Source: Chloroflexota bacterium
GTDB lineage: Bacteria > Chloroflexota > Limnocylindria > Limnocylindrales > CSP1-4
Length of the DNA stretch: 15,684 bases
Assembly: GCA_016875645.1 (NCBI GenBank)
Contig: VGPE01000042.1
Span: 1 to 15,684, forward strand
Reading direction: 5' to 3'
Below are positions 11,418 to 15,684 of the stretch, piece by piece. The position numbers were made by a program, and so were the translations under genes. Within the stretch, counting starts at the first letter, position 1; every line of letters starts with the position of its first letter. A model generated the notes under the pieces. The model searched no databases. It saw only the letters and a program-made list of their open reading frames with translations, and had not been told where the DNA came from.

Positions 11418-13261
11418 CATGCACCTGCCGAGATCGTGAGGCACCGCGCCAAGATGATGCCTTCCGGCCAGTTGAAGCCCGCTTCCCAGCGTTCGGGTGC
11501 GAGCGCCACCTTGTCAACGATGACCTGCTCTGTCGCGCCACCAAGCCGCAGCGTGGCGATGGTCCGACTGGCCTCGAGGTTCTTGAGGAACTTCCACTCG
11601 GCCAGCGTGTCCTGGGCGATGATCTGCCCGCCGTCGTTGCCGCCCGCGATCACGGATCGCATGACGATCGGGAGGGTGATCACGTCGGTTCGGCGTGGGA
11701 CGTTCATGGCCCGCAGCGTCCACCGCTTGAGCACCGGGCCCGCAGTCTCCCCACCGTTCGCGTTCAACTTCAACCTGAGCTCGATGGCTTCGCCGTCGAG
11801 GCCGTTGCCGTTGATCAGGCTGGCGGGGCCGAGCGTGCCCGCGGTGGTCGAGACCCCCACTTCCACCTCAACATCTTCCTCGTCAGCGAGACAGACCGTG
11901 ACGCCACCCACCAGCGGCTCGTGGCGCAGATCGACGCCGACAACGACCTTCCGCTCGAAGGTCGAGAAGCGCAGGTAGCCGGTGTCGATCGACCCTTCGG
12001 CCACCACGTTGTCGGGGTCCTGGGTGTAGACACCCTCGTTGGCGATGGCGAAGAACGGCTGGCCCTGGTGCACGACAAGCGCGCCGAGCGCGCCCAGTGC
12101 GGTGTCGGTCATCAGGTCAGAGGCGTAGGCCGGGACGAAGGGCTCCGTGAACTCCGACAGGTCGAAGCGGCCGAGGCCGTTGGAGTCCTCGTCGTAGGTG
12201 TTCCACACGAACCAGCCGTACTCGCCCCACATGGCGACGGCACCCACGTCGGGGATCTCGATGGCAGGCCCGAAGCTCACGGTCTTGCCACCGTTGCCGA
12301 GCACCGAGACCCGCACGCCGCGGCTCGTCGTGGCCACGATGAAGTCCTGGTAGTACTCGAGGTCGATCAGGGTCTCGCCCTTGTTCAGCGACCCCGCGAA
12401 CAGTGGGACCGCAAGCGCGCCCGTGGTCTGGTTGAGCCCGATGAACAGCACCTCGCCGCGGTCGTCGGTGTTGTGGCCGACGAACACGCCTCCCGGGGTC
12501 CCCACCACCGACACCACGGTCCCATCCCCACCGATGCCTCCGCTCCACAGTGGCGCCGTCGCGGTGCCGGCGCCGTCGATCTCCACGAGCTCGCCCGCGC
12601 TCGCGGCGAACAGCCGCCCGTTGGCGTATGCCAACAGGGTCGCCTCGTAGTCGGAGAACAGGCTCACGGACCCCGCGCCCTTCGCGCCGCGGTAGATCCC
12701 GTCCGTGCCGAAGGCGCAGTAGATCCGGTGCCCATCGGTCGCGGCCGCGGTCAGGTCCTCGGTCACCCCACCGGGGACCGTGACCGTGGCCCACGACGGC
12801 GAACCCGCGAGCGCAGTCGTGCTGCGCTTCAGCGTGGTCCCGCCGCCGACCCAGAGCTCGTTGTCGATCGACACGGGGATGATGACCGCCTCGGCCATCG
12901 CCAGCGCCTCGTGCGTGGCCTGCAGGAGGCTCAGGCGCTCCCGCTCCCACGGGTTGACGCCCTTCGACGCCCGGAACCGTTGCGTGCTCGAGTCGCGTCC
13001 GTCGAAGTAGAACTGCCCGGCGCCGCCACGGAAGTCGGCGCCGATGACGGACCAGACGCCAGCGGTGTTCAGCGAGTGCTGGCCCGGCTCGTCCCTGGTG
13101 TCGATCGCCGGGCGCAGCGTGTCGATGGTCTCCCACTCGATCCTCGGCGTGTCGAGCAGGTAGGCGTGGCCTCCGAGGCTGCACGGCAACATGGCCGGCA
13201 CGTCCTGGGACGTACCGACCCCCGAGAAGAACGGCGTCGCGAGCAGCTCCGCAAGGCTCAT
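11417..13261 (-). CDS. Large beta-propeller-like tail protein (possible nozzle/hub)
   Basis: The 614-residue protein starts at ATG 13261, overlapping the previous stop codon (ATGA). Residues 55-112 contain the most typical stretch (DEPGQHSLN, GGAGQFYFDGRDSS, RFRASKGVNPWERERLSLL), which I recall from actinophage tail proteins. From about 130 to 430 the chain is a series of blade-like units: ELWVGGGTTLKR, IYCAFGTDGIYRG, LLAYANGRLFAAS, VVGTPGGVFVGHN, FIVATTSRGVRV, GEYGWFVWNTYDED, FFAIANEGVYTQD. Residues ~440-614 are beta-sandwich sequence ending with LRLGGATEQVIV. This is propeller-like. T7-type nozzle proteins contain a propeller, and the gene follows a connector candidate, so a short-tail nozzle is a reasonable reading; a minor tail or adhesion protein is the alternative. 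Confidence 0.65.
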   Translation of the reverse strand: MSLAELLATPFFSGVGTSQDVPAMLPCSLGGHAYLLDTPRIEWETIDTLRPAIDTRDEPGQHSLNTAGVWSVIGADFRGGAGQFYFDGRDSSTQRFRASKGVNPWERERLSLLQATHEALAMAEAVIIPVSIDNELWVGGGTTLKRSTTALAGSPSWATVTVPGGVTEDLTAAATDGHRIYCAFGTDGIYRGAKGAGSVSLFSDYEATLLAYANGRLFAASAGELVEIDGAGTATAPLWSGGIGGDGTVVSVVGTPGGVFVGHNTDDRGEVLFIGLNQTTGALAVPLFAGSLNKGETLIDLEYYQDFIVATTSRGVRVSVLGNGGKTVSFGPAIEIPDVGAVAMWGEYGWFVWNTYDEDSNGLGRFDLSEFTEPFVPAYASDLMTDTALGALGALVVHQGQPFFAIANEGVYTQDPDNVVAEGSIDTGYLRFSTFERKVVVGVDLRHEPLVGGVTVCLADEEDVEVEVGVSTTAGTLGPASLINGNGLDGEAIELRLKLNANGGETAGPVLKRWTLRAMNVPRRTDVITLPIVMRSVIAGGNDGGQIIAQDTLAEWKFLKNLEASRTIATLRLGGATEQVIVDKVALAPERWEAGFNWPEGIILARCLTISAGA

Positions 13262-14121
13262 ACGATCGGCACCCCGTAGCGGTGCTGGATCAGCCGCCCT
13301 TCCTCACCGATGCGCTCGTCGCGCAGCGCCTTCAGCTGCCGGGCCGTCTGGATGATGTGGCCCGCCTGCACGTCCTGAGCGGCCCGAGGTTCGGGCTGGG
13401 CGTCGATGGCGGTGCGGGCGACCTCGCGGGTCGAGAGGACCCGCCAAGCCGCGCCCAGCGGCGGAATGTCGAGCGCGGTCGAGGGGACCCCGCAGTCGTC
13501 CTCGAGCTCGGTGTCGTCATCGAAGGCGGTCAGGTCGAACGGCCCGGCCACGGTGCAGATCGCGGTGCCCTCGCACACGTCCGTCAGGATGAGCGCCGTT
13601 CCCGACGCGACCTCGGCGTAGTTCCGCTGGGCCCGCCCGCCGACGCGCTTGGGCGCGGCCCCGCTGACCGTGGTGACGAGCATGATCTCGAGCAGGTGGA
13701 AGAAGTCCGGCTCCACGTCGAGCTCGTACACACGCGTCGAGGTGGTCACGTCCACCTCGACGGCCTGCATCCGGGGGATGCGCTGGCCCCACGACGCGAT
13801 CTCGTTCTTCAGCGAGGTGCGAAGCAGCCCCTGGGGGAAGCGCGGGTTGACCTCGATCATCGTGCCCTCGGCATGGACCGCCGGCGTGGTGCCGAGGTAG
13901 CCGCGCTGGACGACGGCGTTGTTGGCGCTGATCGTCCAGACGTACATGAGCTCGTCGGCTAGGCCGAGCACCGACCCGCGACTGACCGCATCGGCGGCGA
14001 ACTCGAGCTCGATGGTCTCGATCGACGCGTCCATCCCGGTGCCGAGCCGGTTGTAGATCGGCCGGTGCGACCCGAGCAGGTGGCCCCGGGTCTGCTCGAT
14101 GAGCGTGCTCACGGTGGTCAT
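13258..14121 (-). CDS. Virion protein, probable head-tail connector/adaptor
   Basis: The 287-residue product starts at ATG 14121 (ATGA overlap; GGGGG at about 14126-14130 on the - strand). Residues 30-92 hold the beta module shared with two fibre proteins (DELMYVWTISANNAVVQRGYLGTTPAVHAEGT). Then come NPRFPQGLLRTSLKNEIASWGQRIPRMQA (92-120), a beta region with YELDVEPDFFHLLEIMLV, a strand-rich middle, and a C-terminal helical arm (TARQLKALRDERIGEEGRLIQHRYG). In other phages proteins with the NPRF..G.LR.A.. stretch lie just after the capsid gene and are annotated as tail or connector components. The adaptor call rests mainly on gene order (after the capsid genes, before the propeller protein). 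Confidence 0.5.
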   Translation of the reverse strand: MTTVSTLIEQTRGHLLGSHRPIYNRLGTGMDASIETIELEFAADAVSRGSVLGLADELMYVWTISANNAVVQRGYLGTTPAVHAEGTMIEVNPRFPQGLLRTSLKNEIASWGQRIPRMQAVEVDVTTSTRVYELDVEPDFFHLLEIMLVTTVSGAAPKRVGGRAQRNYAEVASGTALILTDVCEGTAICTVAGPFDLTAFDDDTELEDDCGVPSTALDIPPLGAAWRVLSTREVARTAIDAQPEPRAAQDVQAGHIIQTARQLKALRDERIGEEGRLIQHRYGVPIV

Positions 14122-14975
14122 GCGACCCCCAGCTGGCGCAGGTGGGCGCGGCCCACCTCGTCCTCACCGAGCTCGACGAGCGCCTTCTGCTGCGCCTCGT
14201 AGACGGTGCGGTCGATCGTGTACCGCTTGGAGTGGCCGAGGTAGATGCGCGGGTCCACCCAGATCCGGTAGCCGAGGGTCCGGGCCCGGATGCAGAAGGT
14301 CACGTCCTCCCCGATCCCCATGTGGTGCCGGGTGCCGCCGTCGTCCACGAACGACACCTCGGTCTCCTGGAACCACGGGTAGGCCGTCTTGGGGACGTAG
14401 ACCTCGCCCATGCGCTCGAGCACGGAGCGGTGGACGAGCATGAAGCCGGCGCCCACCGCGTCACAGTCGAAGGGCATGTCCCACGGGAAGCCGGTGCGCT
14501 TCTCGGTGAAGTAGTTGCCCTCGCTGTCCTGCGCGATGACGAAGATGTGCGGGGTGATCAGCGCGCTGCGGCCGCCACCGAAGTAGAGGCCGGACACGAT
14601 GGGCCGCTCGTCGGCGTCGGCCAGCGCCATCAGCTGGTCGAGCGCGTCGGGGTGGAAGATCATGTCGTCGTCCATCGTGAACCACCACTCGCAGTCGCCC
14701 GCGAGGAACGCCTGCACCATCTGGTTGCGGGCGTGGGAGAGCAACGGCCCGGAGTCCATGTGGCTGTACGTGACGATGTGCTGGTGGTTCGCCCGGTCGT
14801 GGCCCTCGAGGGCGCGCAGCGACCAGTTGAAGGCGTTGTCGGTCATCGTGCCGTGGATGACCGAGTAGTGGACGCCGCCCTTGGGGCGCCACTTGGACAG
14901 CGACTGGGTGTGGGCCGGAAGGTCTGCCAAGGCCACACCGTCGCGCTGAGCGCGTCGGCGCTGGGCCCGGTTCAT
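14118..14975 (-). CDS. GT-A-type glycosyltransferase (family 2-like)
   Basis: The 285-residue product has a basic start (MNRAQRRRAQRDG), then a GT-A fold: nucleotide-binding first half with SHARNQMVQAFLAG (80-93), a DxD-type motif DDD at 102-104 in WWFTMDDDMIFHPDALDQLM, VSGLYFGGG (127-135), GAGFMLVHRSVLERMG (175-190), and catalytic/metal region GEDVTFCIRARTLGYRIWVDP (222-242) followed by H248. Such enzymes transfer a sugar from a nucleotide-sugar donor. It overlaps both neighbours by ATGA within the virion operon, so likely acceptors are a virion protein, modified phage DNA or a host surface polymer; the sequence cannot distinguish these. There are no membrane helices or signal peptide, so it acts in the cytoplasm. 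Confidence 0.82.
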   Translation of the reverse strand: MNRAQRRRAQRDGVALADLPAHTQSLSKWRPKGGVHYSVIHGTMTDNAFNWSLRALEGHDRANHQHIVTYSHMDSGPLLSHARNQMVQAFLAGDCEWWFTMDDDMIFHPDALDQLMALADADERPIVSGLYFGGGRSALITPHIFVIAQDSEGNYFTEKRTGFPWDMPFDCDAVGAGFMLVHRSVLERMGEVYVPKTAYPWFQETEVSFVDDGGTRHHMGIGEDVTFCIRARTLGYRIWVDPRIYLGHSKRYTIDRTVYEAQQKALVELGEDEVGRAHLRQLGVA

Positions 14976-15271
14976 GCGACGAACACGCTCCCGGCGATGA
15001 CCCCGGTGCCGCTCACCACGTCCTGGAACAGGTCACCGGAGAAGTTCTTCCCCTGCGGCCCGTACCAGGTGTTCTCGCTGCCGCCGGCGGCGAGCTTGAG
15101 CACGTCGATGACCCGGCCTGACGCGCTGCCCTCGCGGATGTAGACGAGCACGGGGTTTGTGCCCCCGGTCTCCACGATCGAGGCGCCGAAGTAGGTCCCG
15201 ACCTGGCCCGGCTGGGCCACGTCCACCAGGGTTGCGTCCACGGTGTCGAGCGGTACTGCCTGTGCTCCCAC
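14972..15271 (-). CDS. Small head protein, probable decoration protein
   Basis: The start GTG 15271 is set by an AGG-rich ribosome-binding site directly upstream; the longer frame to 15343 runs through a terminator hairpin and is rejected. The 99-residue product is Gly/Val-rich beta sequence: TYFGASIVETGGTNPVLVYIREGSASG, then VIDVLKLAAGGSENTWYGPQG, GDLFQDVVSGTGVIAGSVFVA. The ending (WxGPQG...VVSG..GS) resembles small beta-sandwich virion proteins placed beside major capsid genes in many phages. Position immediately after the capsid gene and strong translation signal fit an abundant capsid decoration protein. Its 3' end overlaps the glycosyltransferase start by ATGA. Confidence 0.65.
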   Translation of the reverse strand: MGAQAVPLDTVDATLVDVAQPGQVGTYFGASIVETGGTNPVLVYIREGSASGRVIDVLKLAAGGSENTWYGPQGKNFSGDLFQDVVSGTGVIAGSVFVA

Positions 15272-15274
15272 CAG

Positions 15275-15288
15275 TCCTCCTCCTCCTT
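15275..15288 (-). promoter_or_regulatory. Extended AGG-repeat ribosome binding site
   Basis: The - strand reads AAGGAGGAGGAGGA, four AGG triplets in a row, ending four bases before GTG 15271. Several registers can pair with the 16S rRNA tail, consistent with high expression of the small head protein. Confidence 0.7.
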
Positions 15289-15302
15289 CGATGGGTCGTG
15301 CA

Positions 15303-15335
15303 GCTGGGCCCCGGGGGATCACCCCGGGGCCCAGC
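15303..15335 (-). terminator. Strong hairpin after major capsid gene
   Basis: Bases 15303-15316 and 15322-15335 form a perfect 14-bp GC-rich stem with a five-base loop (GATCA on the + strand). It lies 19 bases after the capsid stop codon on the - strand and has no T tract. Being near-symmetric it could stop transcription from either side. Because the downstream virion genes must still be expressed, it may be a partial terminator or an mRNA stabiliser that sets capsid levels above later genes. Confidence 0.75.
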
Positions 15336-15353
15336 CCCCGCACGGTGGGTGGA

Positions 15354-15684
15354 TCAGGTGAGCGCCGAGAAGCGGAAGGCGTGGCGCTCGCGCCGCACCT
15401 TCAGCGACCGCTCCTGCAGGATCTGCGCCGAGTCGGCGTCACCCGTCTTGGCCAGCGGCTCGTACATGAGCGACCGGAGCGTGACGAGCTCCAGCTGGTC
15501 CCGGGTGTAGCCGAACAGGTCGGCGGTCAGGCACCAGCGGTGGAGCAGGCAGGTCGCCGTCCCGAAGTCGCTCTCGAAGATCGTGATCTTCCGACCCGCC
15601 GTGCCGTCCGCACGGGCCACGTCGATCACGCCCCCCGAGGTGAACCCCGAGATGATCCGCTTCTGCTTCGCACCCGACACGATC
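15354..15684 (-). CDS. Major capsid protein, C-terminal part (SU10/DUF5309-like; 5' end outside window)
   Basis: The frame is open at the right edge, so only the last 109 residues are visible; the GTG at 15680 is internal. The visible part reads KQKRIISGFTSGGVIDV, then KITIFESDFGTATCLLHRW, then LFGYTRDQLELVTLRSLMYEPLAKTGDADSAQILQERSL and RRERHAFRFSAL. The sequence of a VYETDFG-like strand, a loop, and LRPxxxEPLAKTGDAxKxQIxxExTLExRNExA near the C-terminus is characteristic of SU10-type (DUF5309) major capsid proteins with the HK97 fold. It would form the hexamers and pentamers of the head. A strong hairpin follows the gene. Confidence 0.85.
   Translation of the reverse strand, partial: IVSGAKQKRIISGFTSGGVIDVARADGTAGRKITIFESDFGTATCLLHRWCLTADLFGYTRDQLELVTLRSLMYEPLAKTGDADSAQILQERSLKVRRERHAFRFSALT

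Noticed and set aside
10143..11978. A 611-residue + strand frame over the collar fibre
   Set aside because: It is antisense to the collar domain and His heptads; its low-complexity VGVxVLGV stretch is simply the reverse of the HTHTQ repeats.
11921..13279. A 452-residue + strand frame over the propeller protein
   Set aside because: It is a GC-driven shadow of the 614-residue gene with Arg/His/Ala-rich random composition.
15272..15343. Longer N-terminus for the small head protein
   Set aside because: The extra 24 residues would be read through the perfect hairpin at 15303-15335 and lie upstream of the AGG-repeat ribosome site, so GTG 15271 is the better start.
1..15684. tRNA genes, integrase, attachment sites, insertion sequences
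   Set aside because: I looked for cloverleaf-like segments, recombinase or transposase motifs and terminal inverted repeats and saw none; a computational scan would be more reliable.

Overview
The window looks like part of a tailed double-stranded DNA phage (or a prophage or environmental contig of one) that infects a high-GC actinobacterium. Evidence for a phage is a HK97/SU10-type major capsid C-terminus, tail-collar and tail-fibre proteins, an amidase/holin lysis set and phage-type recombination nucleases. Evidence for the host type is the very high GC, frequent GTG/TTG starts, an actinobacterial Rpf-like muralytic lipoprotein and DUF2746-like and Gp3-like families. The Rpf-like sequence resembles what I remember from Acidimicrobiia, but that host assignment is inference only. 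No integrase, terminase, portal, polymerase, tRNA or CRISPR array lies in the window.

Layout: two convergent gene arms meet near 5390. The left arm (1-5389, + strand) is a tightly packed DNA-metabolism operon. It begins with the C-terminal part of a ParB-like protein and a strong hairpin terminator (777-808). Next come a Cas4-like Fe-S exonuclease, two Cys/His-rich microproteins, a winged-helix protein, a Gp3-like (phiC31 RDF-family) protein, a VRR-NUC nuclease and several unknown small proteins. It ends with a single-pass membrane microprotein overlapping an Rpf-like lipoprotein. Most neighbouring genes overlap by 1-16 bases, so translation is probably coupled.

The right arm (5395-15684, - strand, read right to left) is the virion and lysis operon. 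It starts with the major capsid protein C-terminus, cut by the window edge, and a 14-bp perfect hairpin. Then come a small head protein behind an (AGG)4 ribosome-binding site, a GT-A-like glycosyltransferase, a probable connector/adaptor, a 614-residue beta-propeller-like tail protein and a tail-collar fibre with two heptad-repeat blocks. A lysis cassette follows (two-TM holin-like protein, zinc amidase, DUF2746-like membrane protein), then four small beta-rich virion proteins, a 24-codon micro-ORF, a second tail fibre and finally a 248-residue protein built of ten 20/22-residue repeats. No tape-measure gene is seen between the capsid and the fibres; with the adaptor-propeller-fibre order this hints at a short-tailed (podovirus-like) particle, although the tape measure could lie elsewhere.

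How the parts fit: the left arm would process and recombine phage DNA, and the right arm would build the particle and lyse the cell. Peptidoglycan-active enzymes appear on both arms: the amidase in the late arm and the Rpf-like lipoprotein at the end of the other. The most unusual items are that Rpf-like/TM gene pair, the tandem-repeat protein at the convergent junction, the His-rich heptad needle in the collar fibre, and one beta module shared by three virion proteins.
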